From assembly GCA_964602595.1 (NCBI GenBank), contig CAZRRO010000011.1:1-64000 (forward strand): a stretch of DNA of 64,000 bases, written 5' to 3'. The notes under the pieces are model-generated. The model ran no database searches. It was not told the origin of the DNA and worked only from the letters and a program-made list of their open reading frames with translations. Origin of the DNA: CAIWAH01 sp964602595 (GTDB lineage: Bacteria > Verrucomicrobiota > Verrucomicrobiia > Limisphaerales > UBA9464). The translations under genes and the position numbers were made by a program. The first letter of the stretch is position 1. Every line of letters starts with the position of its first letter. Below are positions 42,301-51,092 of this stretch, piece by piece.

Positions 42301-43845
42301 CACCGCCACGCCATTGGTATCGTAAACGATGGAATTGGTCAGGTTCCGCGGGCTTTCCAAAGCGCCAACCGTAATGACGTTCTTGGCGTTGCCGGGTGAC
42401 GCGATGGAATCCGGGATGCCACCGACCCCGGCGTTACCGCCAAGCCCGTCGTTGCCGGCGCTGAACACATAGAGAATCGGCTGGCTGCCGGATTCCCCGG
42501 GAAGCGCGTCGCGGACGGCCGCGTCGTAACTGGCGGACTTCGACGAATACTCACGGGTGTTGTAGCCCCAACTGTTGTTCGAGATTAGGGGCCGGTTGCG
42601 ATTGGTCCGGCCGGGTGCCCGGGCCGCCTCCTCGTGGAGGAAGGCATCACCCGACGGTGGTCCTTGGATGAGGTCCACGGGCAGGACGAAAAGTTTGGCC
42701 TTCGGGGCCCGCCCCTGGAAATTTGCCGAGTTCGTGGAGCCTTGCGGCGTCCCGGCAATTGTCGCCGAGGCACTGCCATTCCCTGCGATGATGCCGGCGA
42801 CGTGGGTGCCATGGCCATCGCGGTCCACCAGCACCGTGGCGGCCAGATTGGAGATTGTGCTTACGCGGTTGGCGAGATCGGGGTGGGACGCATCCACCCC
42901 GGAATCGTTGATGCTGATGAGCACCCCTTCGCCAGTGAGCTCCAGATAGGAACCGGTATTGTCCAAGTTGGTCGTCGAACCCATCGCCGGGCCGGCGAGG
43001 TCGTTCGCGAGTTCCCGCGGCATCCACCGTTCCACCATCAGCACGCCCGGCAAACGCGCCAAGTCGGCCAACCGATCGCCGGCAGTCGCGACGGTCAGCA
43101 GCGTTCCGAACGGCCCCCGTTCCCGGAATACTTCCTGTCCGCCCAACGCCAGGATGTCGGGCAGCGTCCGCTCGGGATCCGGCACCGTCAGGATGACCTG
43201 TTGCCCCGCCTCACCCTGCCCCGGCGTCAGCACCTGGGCCAACAGCTCCGGCTCCAGCTTGAAGGCCGGCGCAAACGGCAGGACCGCGGCAACCTCGGCC
43301 GAATCGGCCGCCCGCTCCATCGCTTCCCGGGAACCGGTCACGAGATAGGCGTTGTTCGGCATGTAGGTCACCACCTCCAACCCGGCGGCCTTCAGGTCGC
43401 GACGCAGGCGATCGTTCAGCATGCCGTGAGATTGGACCAAATACGCGCCGGGTTCCGCACCGGCCTCGAGTCCGGCCGGAAGTTCAAGCGGTTGGCCAGA
43501 CGCGGTGTCCACCAAGGCGTTCCGCAGGTTCAACGCGCGGTCGTTGCGCACCAGTTCGTCGAGCGAGGCGTCGGTGTTCCGAAAGCGATTCGTGAATTTC
43601 GCATCCACTAGGCGCGGCGTCTGGCCCGGTTGCAGGACTTCGGTGGTAACCCACTTCAGGCGACCTGGAACCGGAGGGACGGTCGGCACGGCGGGCACCG
43701 ACGCGGTGGAGACTACTTCCTCCTGGGGAAGCGCCCGCTTCGGGGTCTTCGCGATGCGCTCGCTCGCCCGCCACGTCAGCAGACCACAGAGGACGGCAAG
43801 CGCGAGCAGGGCAATTTGGTTGCGGCGGGGAGATGGCATAGACAC
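36373..43845 (-). CDS. Giant secreted subtilisin-family (S8) protease with LamG, P and PPC modules
   Basis: A 2490-residue protein with an N-terminal hydrophobic export segment (about 9-25). The S8 domain spans about 300-690 with the full triad: Asp314 (INDSG), His345 (GHGTHVAG) and Ser629 (GTSMAAP), plus oxyanion Asn465 (AGNDG). Behind it are a P-like segment (about 1135-1175), a PPC-like domain (1190-1290), the first half of a P domain (1316-1372), LamG-like segments (1380-1560), then the second P half (1893-1931) and three or four PPC-like domains (1940-2400). The last 60 residues resemble the end of the CotH protein. It lies 18 bases after the giant pseudopilin gene and probably shares its transcript. 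A C8 tract (G8 on plus) lies at 39134-39141. Confidence 0.9.
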   Translation of the reverse strand: MSMPSPRRNQIALLALAVLCGLLTWRASERIAKTPKRALPQEEVVSTASVPAVPTVPPVPGRLKWVTTEVLQPGQTPRLVDAKFTNRFRNTDASLDELVRNDRALNLRNALVDTASGQPLELPAGLEAGAEPGAYLVQSHGMLNDRLRRDLKAAGLEVVTYMPNNAYLVTGSREAMERAADSAEVAAVLPFAPAFKLEPELLAQVLTPGQGEAGQQVILTVPDPERTLPDILALGGQEVFRERGPFGTLLTVATAGDRLADLARLPGVLMVERWMPRELANDLAGPAMGSTTNLDNTGSYLELTGEGVLISINDSGVDASHPDLANRVSTISNLAATVLVDRDGHGTHVAGIIAGNGSASATIAGTPQGSTNSANFQGRAPKAKLFVLPVDLIQGPPSGDAFLHEEAARAPGRTNRNRPLISNNSWGYNTREYSSKSASYDAAVRDALPGESGSQPILYVFSAGNDGLGGNAGVGGIPDSIASPGNAKNVITVGALESPRNLTNSIVYDTNGVAVKIGTQEFPGRGFNPTNLTYFTNEVLKPFTDTGFQVAGYSSRGNVGVEIEGTSGRFKPDVVAPGSFVLSARSAAWRIEDQYPQNPFTGEFPDEYYLFGELERTNATAYRFESGTSMAAPAISGLLAQMQQYFEQKLNQAPSAATYKALLINSSLAPSETYEPDTKEVFNYAGWGQPVLPRALRSGLKVPDSDRQLAYFEGAGLATRQAASFKIRLTSTNAPLRFTLVWTDPPGNPAASTKLVNDLDLVVSNTVSGEVFLGNDFASGSGFSRMMTTNGSSLADRVNNVERIVLESPLSAEYQVFVVAHRVNVNARWDNPDQIAQDFSLAVSSDAPEGQFAGNLTEPVGVDPVVLGLPSPTEPMVITNGVAMFNLKAGAHSPLIGDQRGTTNQWRFFVFTNIPGTTTNGEIIRTNGSNVAFVIFPSLPDSNLSRTRTNGPDLDLYVSRDRDLLTLAPDAVNAAIKSRSREATELIAITNSPMGDDVIYYVGVKSEDQQGGEFAFFGISTDQPFTSFDENGFPHPFTTQLRPLVDGSPSAPGVGQWIAISLVSDELRRVNPMVTVSHDNFEDLFGQLQLRSAFAVLNNHGTLRDLVGGNSVSVLYDDSGSGDYSDTSLVRPSDGPGSLNEFMGVSGGGPWFFSMVDNAVGNSGSINGLDLQLRPNDFGPQFVERCVRAQRVELEVINIPADASRLTITITNRQGEQLTGPLEVYVRREAFPDISNPANNDKFATIFPPNGGDLVISLRDVPPLTAGRYFIAVYNPNNFEICYRIRGRVERGLDGNLTKVFESGTINQPITDQGVSYSSVVVDDSRPVTAIGAGLRFEHPRLSDLSIRLINPSGDSTVLVENRGRTNATAFGRELITTNGEFAHVAMTFERTSGRAQIYVNGLRVAEQNIVGVVPDTTNSLHFGTDGVRGNGNPIALDDFGLWSRVLTADNIRDIYRYGIEDSRGKDVTDSEAGLVGLWQFNGTGSEAVGGLDAVLSGQSAVGGQLGLAVQLGTGIVPAPERGQPIDVIRHAGFTLEGWVKADTNNPTIIAGWAGASGNVGPLLLANYPPPLGGGPGSFSVVFTNLTAAEAGTTGLSLGTGGGLVTPGATVTNTLFAVLTELTNLNSEFIKFATPPFVTDTRRRVLASSTFDIPRVGDQFYTVGEVADGWTVVSNTIQWDYFPEDALTGTSCIEMFPNLGRGTGSRIRRSFATIPGRYYTLSTGYRRVPSSSGPSSTVEVYADGVMVSSFSGKDNWQTNASVVQATTTSITFEIANPAGVGEPSRGAQAVAVVDGAGRVTAVNVIDGGTGYETPPTVGFQVIGFPNRGTGARAVATIADGKVVSIAVTRPGTNYVSAPRVVIAAPPTDPSPAPTFLDEIRFVEEPTGLYVPEEPLRPLAKGSALGQWRLEVTDSRAGEIGDILEWQMQLTFAPTNPPAYRLTSGVPFTTNVVGEGVTYFIVEVPPEVYATTNTLVSVTGGPLNLLYSQTGLPDGFQTDDYLLLSDVIDTPQSSLLLTNVLPQLRPGQRYYLGVQNPIPGLATTFTVQVDFGLPLTALTNNVPFQGTNPNRGLIDYYSFNVTPDALGVRFSVSNLNGDVNLVVRRAPDFPTRTVYDYASTNTGILPESVQIDPFSEPVPLTPGLWYLGVYPSDPNPTNLLSYTILAQELVGNTTPITNGVPLATGITNVGVIEYYYLDITNAVESVTFAVTNVVGDVDLYVRKGLPLPGPSSFAYASTNSGNADELIVLQANRNADLQSPGRWYLAVIPRDPVPVSYTVVAKYQEPDANIRFLLDSVPDVAAAAAGPTNFLYRFDVPNDSTTRILFEIYGLTGDADLLVSKDLPPDQSPTVLSSIKPGLQNELVVAADDRFPQLGGEWFVQVRFPGAFTNAVECTVRAATRQDGLLISGAPLVMTYSDPTAAGQTPIIQWNAVPGELYQVQSTPDLSLSPLVWTPVISPAVMPGEQGLALIPFANPTFPTFYYRVIQLPNP

Positions 43846-43863
43846 GGCTGGCGAAAACGGCGT

Positions 43864-46800
43864 TCAGGGATTCTGGAAGAGGATCCGGTGATCCTCGACC
43901 TTGGTCGTCGGGTTGCTGGTGGTGCCTTCAAAACGGAGCACGCTCTTCGTGGAGACTTCCCCGGTGACGACATAATTGGTCACCATGCCATAGAAGGGAC
44001 CGGGCTGCAGGAAGAAGGAATTCGGCGCGGGTTTCAGCGACTGGCCGTAGGCATACACGGTCACCATTGGCTCATCCGCCCGCAGCAGGGAGAAAATCTG
44101 CTGCGGCAGGCGTTCCACCACCTCGTCGGTGACGTTGACCGCCCCGGAATCCGCCACCACGAACGGCGCCCGATCGGAAAGGGTGGGCACGCTCAGGATG
44201 GAGCCGAGGTTCGTGAAGGTGCCACCCGGAGCGATGGGCAGCGGGGCAAATCCCGTGGCCAGGGCATTCGTCGTGCGGAGCACGGACATCAACCCTGGAA
44301 TCACCACGTTGTTGTTGGTGTAGCCGGAGATGATCTGAGCAACTTCCGGCGAATCGGGCCGAAGAATCAGGGACTTCGGGTCGTTGGCCGTCGTCCGGTT
44401 ATCCAGCACGGGCACGCCGCTTAAGACCGCCGCCCATGCGGCTAGGTTAGTCTGATTTACCGGCATCAGGCCCAGCGCGGCATTGTCATTGATGGCCGTG
44501 GTAAACAGGTCCATCAGCTTCCAATCGTTCACGGGGTGGGTATTCGCGTTGCCCGACCAGGACGCCCAATCGTTCATCTCGCCGAAGAAAAGTGCCATCC
44601 ACGGGGCGCCGACCAAACCGTTCTGCTGCCGCAGGTCGGCCACCTCCGACTTCAGGTAAGCCGTTTGCCAAGGCGTGCCCCGGTGGACCCGGCCCAGCCA
44701 GCCGATGTTCGGATAAGAGGCGTGCTCCAGACCGGCCGGGGCGTTTGTGGACTGAATCAGGAATCGCCAATTGTCCGACGAGTAGATTTGTGGATCCTTG
44801 ATCGCGAGATTCCGCCGGGCGAAATCGTTCGGCCCGGTGGCGGTCACTCCCAACCGGGGCACGCGCCCCCAAGGCGAGGACGCGACCTGATATCGGCGCG
44901 GCGGGATCGGGATGCTGGCAGTGGTAGGGCTGCTCACAATTTGATCAGTCCAAAAATTGGTGGTCAGTGTGTTCGGCCAGTCGCTGGCCACCCGGAAGCC
45001 AACTGGTCCGGCCACATAATTGATCCACCGCACCCCGTTGGTCTGCCAGTTCAGGGGCCACACGCTGCCGTCTTGCAGCATGCGGGTGCCATTTCGCTCC
45101 ACCTCCGCCGCGTAGGCGCCGGGAAAGCCCGGGGCCGCCAAGGCCACGGCCGTGTAACCGGGCAGCAGGTCCTCCTTGTGATAGTGGACCAACGGATCAT
45201 TCGCCATCCGACGGTCGGTAAACACAATCTGCGGGGACGGATTGAAGCCCACTTGCACCGCCGTGCCGCCGAATTGGCGCCGCAGTTCGGTGTCACGTCC
45301 CGAGGTGAATCCCGTCCGGTTCGTCTGGTAGAGGAAGAAGTTCAGGCCATCGATCGAGAAATTCCTGTCCTGCAAGCGCACCCCTGCCCCACGCGCATCG
45401 CGCCACAGCAGGTCATAGCGGCCTTGGCCGGCAAAGCGTCCCAAGGACATCGCCAACTGGTTCGTGACACCCATCGTTCCGCCCGCGGCCAAGCGGTTGG
45501 TGAGCCAGAACCGGGACATTTCCCCGCCGGGACGCTGGTCGCCCGAGACCCCACCCACCGTGATCGCATTGGGACCACCTTGCCCGCCGAGATACCGGGT
45601 GATGTTGGTCTCGTAGATCACGCTTTGCATCGAGACCACATCCAGCACCCGGCGCGGACTGGACGTGGTCGTCACCTCAAAGACCAAGTGATTGGTCACC
45701 GCCAAGGTTAAGGCGGGTAGGTAGCGCACGTCGCTGAAGGCTGCGACGTTGGTGAGCAGGAAAGTCGTCGGCCGTTCCAAGGTCCACGAGGGCCTTCCCA
45801 CGGGCGGCAGCAGGAGAAAGTCGGAAACCATGTTGGTGCGCACCCCGACCACTTCCCCCGCTTTCCAGGCGCCGGCGGGCAAATCCCGCGTCGTCACCAA
45901 CCCGATCGCGGATGGCAGAGGTGCGGTGGACATGGCCGTCAGCGTGCCGTTCGGATTCTCCGAATACAGGACGTAACGATTGGTTTGCCATACCCGGACC
46001 CGGACCGGCACCGGGTAGTTGAAGTCGTAGCTGTTCAGCGCTTCGGTTCCGAACGTGTTGTTCAACGTCAGCCGATACTGGGCCAGCGTTTGGAAGCCCC
46101 GCCCGTTGGCTCCCGTGAACGGCAATTGGCCGTCGGGCAGCACCGCTCCCGAGGTCGGTTTGGTGATGATCAGGCGTCGGGTCAATTGCACTGCGGCCTG
46201 CCAGAATCCTTCATTGAAGTTCGGCAGACCCTTCTTGGCCCCGACCACCCACGGAATCCCCAGCACGTTGATGTCGGTCGAGGGTGTCACCGAACCCGGA
46301 ATCCCCTGATGATTTGCGCGGACGAAATTCAGCGCCTGGTCCGGGGTCAGCCACCGCTGCTCCACCGCGAGCGCATTCTCGACCAATTCGTAGTCCCCGA
46401 TGCGCAGCACATCCGGCGAACGTTCATCCACGTAGAAACGCGGGCGGAACACACTCGGCGCCTGTAGGCGGAAATTGTTGGTGCCGGTGCCCGCCGGGGC
46501 GCCGAGGTCTTGGTCCGCGTTGGCGTAGTCATAGATGTTGGCCGCCAACTGGAGCAACCGGTGAACCTGGGCATCATAGACGTGGTTAGTCAGTGTGCCG
46601 TCCTGCAGGCGCACGGTGCCATGGACGGGAAATCCGTAGGGCGCGAAGCTGCGGGCATTCCGCGCGACACTGCGGGCAATCTCGGGCGACCGCACGATCG
46701 GCAGGCCGTTCGTGAACTCGGTCAGCAGCAGGCGGTCCGCCGCATTGGTGAACCAGTTCAGCGGAGTCCACCGTTGCAGGGAGGCGACCGAGGCGTTGGC

Positions 46801-48324
46801 TGGACGGTCGCCATTTGGGTCATGCGCGTAGTTGAGGTTCAGTTTCGCCCGGCGGAAGTAGGTCGGCCGGGGCGTCCGTCCAAACACTTGGCCGTAGGCG
46901 GCATTGAAACCGGACTCAAACCGCGCATCCGGCGACTCGGTGCCCAACTGCGCCAGCGCCCGGTAATAGGTGTAGGCGTTGTAGGTGCTGTTCGTGTGCT
47001 CCTGCCGGAACAGCGCCCGGGAGTTCGCCAGTGGCTGGGGCGACGTGCTGGCCTGTTCCTGTCCCGTAATTCGGGCCGCCAAATCCAAGCCGGCATCAAA
47101 CACTTGGTTGATGTCGGTGAAGCGACGGCGCTCGTCGGAACCAGACCAAGCCGTCGCTACGGTGTTGCCGTCCGAGACCGCCTGCAAGGCGGGGGCTACC
47201 ACCTCATTCAACGACTGGACCAAGGGACCGTTGGAATAGTAATCCACCACATCGGTGCGAAGGAGGTCGCCGTTGGACGTAGCAAACGCCCCGACCTCGT
47301 AACCGAAGAATATTTCCGCACTGTCCGTCCGGGAATTGTTCCGGCGGAACCGGAGAATCCGCTCTGCATCCGAAAACGCATACCCGGAGCTGGGTGTCAC
47401 CGAGGTGAAGTAGTTGAAATCGTTGAGCTGCCACACGTTGGTGTTGAGCGCCCTGAGAAACCCGGCGGCGTTCAGCTCCCACGAGCCGACGCCTTGGTTC
47501 CGCAGATAACCACTATTCACCGTCGCTCCGCGATTGGGCTGACCCGCGGCGACGTCGGGAAACTTGGCAGTGTTGCCGAGATGATTGATGTCGAGCGAAC
47601 GACCCGTCGGCAGGATGAGATACGCAAACCGGCCGATGAACCGGTTGGTTCCCGAGTGTGGCGCATCGGGATGTTCGAGGACGCCGATCCATTCGGGATC
47701 ACCCACAAACTGCTGGCCACCCCATGCGGCATTGGTCCGTCCCGCCTGGTCGGTGATCGGCAGGAAGCCGTTCGTCTCCGCCCGGCTGTTGCGATTGAGG
47801 TCGAGGTAATAGCGGAATTCCCACGGATCCCGCGGGTTCGCACTCACCTGGTAAAACACCGGCGGCCGGGGATCGTAGAACAGATTGCCCAGCAAACCGG
47901 CGTAGATCTGACGGTCGGTGCCATTCTCCAGGTTGAAATTGAACGGCGCCAGCGGACCCAAGTTCTTGGAATAGGAAACATTGGTCAGGTGCCGGTAGAG
48001 GAGGGTGTTGCCGTAATAGGCCAGGCTGAAGTTCGGGTTCCGGTAGTTCGTGGAGACCGCCAGGCCGTAACCGAACCGGTTCGAGCTGTTGAACATGCGG
48101 TCAACCAAGTCCGCCTTGGCCCGGTTCAACGCCGTGTCGGCGAGGTAGCGTGCATCGATCTGCTCCCCGTAGGCGCTGATGGACAGCCGCTCGCGCCGGC
48201 TCATGGCCAGGAACGCGACGGCAGTGATCGTGACCACCGACAGCATGATCAGGGTGATCACCAGCGCGACGCCGCGTCGGCGGGCGGTGTGGGCGGGACG
48301 GGCCGCGGGAAGGGCGCAGTTCAT
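43864..48324 (-). CDS. Giant PilX/GspK-like protein, Verru_Chthon cassette A-like
   Basis: A 1486-residue protein with a type IV pilin-like start: basic leader, then GVALVITLIMLSVVTITAVAF. Cleavage would be after Gly18. The usual Glu at position +5 is missing, as in GspK, the tip pseudopilin of type II secretion. The rest is a very long extracytoplasmic region, beta-rich and Asn/Thr-rich, with no domain I know. Size, start and place with three prepilin-like genes fit the Verru_Chthon cassette A family. Its ATG overlaps the stop of the preceding gene (ATGA). It probably forms the end of a pilus-like fibre, though its function is unknown. Confidence 0.75.
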   Translation of the reverse strand: MNCALPAARPAHTARRRGVALVITLIMLSVVTITAVAFLAMSRRERLSISAYGEQIDARYLADTALNRAKADLVDRMFNSSNRFGYGLAVSTNYRNPNFSLAYYGNTLLYRHLTNVSYSKNLGPLAPFNFNLENGTDRQIYAGLLGNLFYDPRPPVFYQVSANPRDPWEFRYYLDLNRNSRAETNGFLPITDQAGRTNAAWGGQQFVGDPEWIGVLEHPDAPHSGTNRFIGRFAYLILPTGRSLDINHLGNTAKFPDVAAGQPNRGATVNSGYLRNQGVGSWELNAAGFLRALNTNVWQLNDFNYFTSVTPSSGYAFSDAERILRFRRNNSRTDSAEIFFGYEVGAFATSNGDLLRTDVVDYYSNGPLVQSLNEVVAPALQAVSDGNTVATAWSGSDERRRFTDINQVFDAGLDLAARITGQEQASTSPQPLANSRALFRQEHTNSTYNAYTYYRALAQLGTESPDARFESGFNAAYGQVFGRTPRPTYFRRAKLNLNYAHDPNGDRPANASVASLQRWTPLNWFTNAADRLLLTEFTNGLPIVRSPEIARSVARNARSFAPYGFPVHGTVRLQDGTLTNHVYDAQVHRLLQLAANIYDYANADQDLGAPAGTGTNNFRLQAPSVFRPRFYVDERSPDVLRIGDYELVENALAVEQRWLTPDQALNFVRANHQGIPGSVTPSTDINVLGIPWVVGAKKGLPNFNEGFWQAAVQLTRRLIITKPTSGAVLPDGQLPFTGANGRGFQTLAQYRLTLNNTFGTEALNSYDFNYPVPVRVRVWQTNRYVLYSENPNGTLTAMSTAPLPSAIGLVTTRDLPAGAWKAGEVVGVRTNMVSDFLLLPPVGRPSWTLERPTTFLLTNVAAFSDVRYLPALTLAVTNHLVFEVTTTSSPRRVLDVVSMQSVIYETNITRYLGGQGGPNAITVGGVSGDQRPGGEMSRFWLTNRLAAGGTMGVTNQLAMSLGRFAGQGRYDLLWRDARGAGVRLQDRNFSIDGLNFFLYQTNRTGFTSGRDTELRRQFGGTAVQVGFNPSPQIVFTDRRMANDPLVHYHKEDLLPGYTAVALAAPGFPGAYAAEVERNGTRMLQDGSVWPLNWQTNGVRWINYVAGPVGFRVASDWPNTLTTNFWTDQIVSSPTTASIPIPPRRYQVASSPWGRVPRLGVTATGPNDFARRNLAIKDPQIYSSDNWRFLIQSTNAPAGLEHASYPNIGWLGRVHRGTPWQTAYLKSEVADLRQQNGLVGAPWMALFFGEMNDWASWSGNANTHPVNDWKLMDLFTTAINDNAALGLMPVNQTNLAAWAAVLSGVPVLDNRTTANDPKSLILRPDSPEVAQIISGYTNNNVVIPGLMSVLRTTNALATGFAPLPIAPGGTFTNLGSILSVPTLSDRAPFVVADSGAVNVTDEVVERLPQQIFSLLRADEPMVTVYAYGQSLKPAPNSFFLQPGPFYGMVTNYVVTGEVSTKSVLRFEGTTSNPTTKVEDHRILFQNP

Positions 48325-49268
48325 TGCAAGGCGGTGCGCAGGGCGATGCGCTGACGGAACACAAGGATGTTGGCGAAGTTTCGCGACAGGAAGTTGGTCT
48401 TCAGTTGGTCGGGCAACGACCGGAACTGGGTGAACAACCGTTGCGGCAGGATGCCCAGCTCCACCTCGACCGCAGTGGGCAACGCCGCGTTACCGAAGGT
48501 GGTGAGGTTTTCGATGCCGGGGCCGGTTTCCGCGTAAGGCACCACGTCCGCGGGCACGTTGTTGGTAAACACCGTGGAGCGGTCCAAGATCTGGCCGTTG
48601 GGGCCGTAGGCAAAGACCCGGAAGAAGACCACGCCGTCGATCAGGCGGCTGGCATTGGTGCGGACCAGCGCGGTCGGCCCGTCGAACTGGTTCCAGAAAT
48701 TGTAGAAGGTCCAGCGCGCAGCCCCGGGCCTTTGGAGCGTCTGCGGGGAAATGTTCGCAATGCTGTTCGTCAACACCGAGTTATTGGTCCCGAGCACCGG
48801 GCTCGTATTCGGCACCTCATAGCGATACAACGTGCCCACCTGATCCTCCACCCGCTGCAAAGGGTCGTTCTCCTCCGCGACAAACAGACCGAGCCCGGGA
48901 TTCACCCCGGCATCCGGTCGGCTCAGGAGGAACAGTTCATGGAACGTGGTGTCCCGCGAATAGTCGTCGCCAAACTCCCGCAATTGGTTGGCCGGATAGA
49001 CCCGGCGGATCACCAAGTTGTTGGTCACCGCAGGAATCTTGGTCGCCCACGCCTTCTCGACGTCCCGGACGATCAGTTCCATCGCCGCCCGGCCGGCCTC
49101 GGAAATGTCCGTCTGGCCGGCATTCTGGCGCAACGCCTTCTGCGTCTGGTCAAACATCGAGTAGAGCGCGAGCACCACGATCGACATGAGACCGACCGCC
49201 ACGAGCACCTCGAGCAGCGAAAAACCGGACTGCGGACGGGACCTGGAATTGGGATTGGGCGAGTTCAT
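48321..49268 (-). CDS. Prepilin-like protein, Verru_Chthon cassette C-like
   Basis: A 315-residue protein with a class III (prepilin) signal: 14-residue basic leader, then SG^FSLLEVLVAVGLMSIVVLALYS with the +5 Glu. The start of the mature part, MFDQTQKALRQN, and a long helix with AAMELIVRDVEKAW fit GspJ/PilW-like minor pseudopilins, and the spacing resembles Verru_Chthon C. The rest is a beta-rich pilin globular domain. Cleavage and methylation by a PilD-type peptidase is expected; no pilD is in view. The stop overlaps the start of the giant GspK-like gene, so they are co-translated. Confidence 0.78.
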   Translation of the reverse strand: MNSPNPNSRSRPQSGFSLLEVLVAVGLMSIVVLALYSMFDQTQKALRQNAGQTDISEAGRAAMELIVRDVEKAWATKIPAVTNNLVIRRVYPANQLREFGDDYSRDTTFHELFLLSRPDAGVNPGLGLFVAEENDPLQRVEDQVGTLYRYEVPNTSPVLGTNNSVLTNSIANISPQTLQRPGAARWTFYNFWNQFDGPTALVRTNASRLIDGVVFFRVFAYGPNGQILDRSTVFTNNVPADVVPYAETGPGIENLTTFGNAALPTAVEVELGILPQRLFTQFRSLPDQLKTNFLSRNFANILVFRQRIALRTALQ

Positions 49269-49281
49269 GCGGCGGGACCCG

Positions 49282-50136
49282 TCATTGCAGCACCAAGGAG
49301 GAAGAGTTCAGTCGGCGTCGGAGGATGCCGCTGGAGTAAATTTCGGCCGACTTATCACCAGGCAGGATGTATTCCCGGGGCTGAGCGCTGACCTGGGTGC
49401 TGTAAGTCTTCGCATTGTTGCCCACCCGGTATTCGCCGGCCGACAAATACACGGGCCAGCGGAAGGTCAGTCGCACGTCGAACACCGAACGCCGGTTGAA
49501 ATCGCGCCCCACGTGGGGTTGGTCGGGATCGGGCCCGAACGGAATCAAACTGATTTCGGCGGTGACCTGATAACGGAATGCAAAATCGATCTGATCCGTC
49601 TTCGTCGCGCCATTGAGCGCCGGCCGGATCTTCTCCTGCAAAGGTCCGCTGAACGCCCGGAACTGGGCCACCACCTTGTTGGTCCCTTCCCGGTCCCGAT
49701 AGATGTCCAGCTTCGGCAGCGACAGGAGGCCGACGATGTCTTCCGCGATCAGGGTCCGGTTGCCGCCGCCAGCGTCGATGGGCTCCAACGGGGAATTGAC
49801 GGGCCAGTTGAAATAGCGCCCCCGGAAGCTGTTGCTCCGGATGGTGGTGCCGGTGCCAATCGGTTGGTGTGAGACCACGACGTAATCGACATAGTGCGTC
49901 AGCTCATCGAACCGCACCGCACCGCTGCGGATGGTGTCCATGAGGATCTGCGCCTCCTGGTCGATGATTGTGTCCTCGCGGTTCTGCTTCTGCACCGACA
50001 GGCCGGTGGGCATCACACCCATGATCGCCACCATGGCGATCGCCACGATGGCGATGCACAGGGCAATCTCGACCATCGTGAACGCCGCCGCGCGGCGGCG
50101 CCCGGCAGCGCGAATTGGAAGCGGGACGGTTCTCAT
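49282..50136 (-). CDS. Prepilin-like protein, Verru_Chthon cassette B-like
   Basis: A 284-residue protein with leader and prepilin motif AA^FTMVEIALCIAIVAIAMVAIMG, where Ala rather than Gly precedes the cleavage site. The stretch MPTGLSVQKQNREDTIIDQE just behind the helix is close to the pattern I know from Verru_Chthon B and GspI/PilV-like minor pilins. It starts in an ATGA overlap with the upstream gene and is followed 13 bases later by the C-like gene. Function unknown; likely a minor pseudopilin. Confidence 0.75.
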   Translation of the reverse strand: MRTVPLPIRAAGRRRAAAFTMVEIALCIAIVAIAMVAIMGVMPTGLSVQKQNREDTIIDQEAQILMDTIRSGAVRFDELTHYVDYVVVSHQPIGTGTTIRSNSFRGRYFNWPVNSPLEPIDAGGGNRTLIAEDIVGLLSLPKLDIYRDREGTNKVVAQFRAFSGPLQEKIRPALNGATKTDQIDFAFRYQVTAEISLIPFGPDPDQPHVGRDFNRRSVFDVRLTFRWPVYLSAGEYRVGNNAKTYSTQVSAQPREYILPGDKSAEIYSSGILRRRLNSSSLVLQ

Positions 50137-51092
50137 TTGGTCTGCGGCTTGAAGAGTTTGGAACGGCCAGTCAACGCAGCGATCCGGAAGATGCTGTTCG
50201 TGTGGTTGAACCGGGGGGTCTCCAGATAATCAACCGGCCGGCTGAAGTCGATGGGGCCGGGCTGCTTTGAGTTGCCATTGGGTTGGCGCGGCAGCAAGAC
50301 ACTCCCGAACCCCAGTGCCAGATACTTTTCCGCCGGCACAGCAGAACTCGGCAAACCGGTCCGCGTGTCGAATTCCACAATCCGGCCAGTGGCATCAAAG
50401 GCCAGACAAGGGAGTGGAAATCGAGGGACCGAGCCAACCGGGTCACCCAATCTCGGGGCAACGGGAAACGGCACTGCCTTGGCGGCCAAGGTGGGAACCA
50501 CGTAGCCATTGGGGTAGGCCGCCACCGGGAATTCGGGCAGACGCCCAGGCGGAATGAGGAAACTCATGTCCTGCGGGAACACAATGCCATCGGGCAACGA
50601 CCGCCAGTCCGTGAGATAGCGAGGACGCACCTGCCCCGGCTGGTCTCCCAGGGACGTCTCCGTATAGAGCGCGTAGCTGGAAAACAGTCCGGTGGCCACA
50701 TTGGTAAATCCTCTCAACGCGCGGGCCCGCAATTCGGGCAGGCTCCGGAGGGACGAGGATCTTTGGAGCTCCTCATGAAATTCGGCCATCCGTGTCGCCG
50801 CCGTTTCAAATGACTGCGGCGGCATTGTTTGGGGCACGGCAAACACCATGTAAACGACCGACCGGTTCTTGATGGCATATTGCCGGGCCAAGCCGATGTC
50901 GTCCGCCAATTGGCGTTCCGCCGCTGCCAACGCATTGCCCTGCCCGAACCCCTTGAACGCGGGCATGCTGATGGCCGCAATTGCACCTATAATGCCCAGG
51001 ACCAAGAGCAACTCCAGCAGGGTAAACGCCTTCCGCAGCTCAGGCTCACTTGGGCAACGGGGCATTGCAGGTTCCTGGTTTGGCGATGCCAT
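50133..51092 (-). CDS. Prepilin-like protein, Verru_Chthon cassette D-like (GspH-type)
   Basis: A 319-residue protein whose prepilin motif is RKA^FTLLELLLVLGIIGAIA, with Ala at -1. Downstream is the GspH/FimT-like segment AERQLADDIGLARQYAIKNRSVVYMVF, in which the L-x-x-A-R-x-x-A-I pattern is typical. Longer starts exist (ATG 51146, TTG 51152), but the ATG at 51092 has a GGAG seven bases before it and gives a leader of ordinary length. It shares an ATGA with the next gene. Confidence 0.75.
   Translation of the reverse strand: MASPNQEPAMPRCPSEPELRKAFTLLELLLVLGIIGAIAAISMPAFKGFGQGNALAAAERQLADDIGLARQYAIKNRSVVYMVFAVPQTMPPQSFETAATRMAEFHEELQRSSSLRSLPELRARALRGFTNVATGLFSSYALYTETSLGDQPGQVRPRYLTDWRSLPDGIVFPQDMSFLIPPGRLPEFPVAAYPNGYVVPTLAAKAVPFPVAPRLGDPVGSVPRFPLPCLAFDATGRIVEFDTRTGLPSSAVPAEKYLALGFGSVLLPRQPNGNSKQPGPIDFSRPVDYLETPRFNHTNSIFRIAALTGRSKLFKPQTK

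Noticed and set aside
46510..48354. A 614-codon plus-strand frame opposite the giant GspK-like gene
   Set aside because: Antisense shadow; the minus-strand frame has a prepilin signal and runs for 1486 codons.
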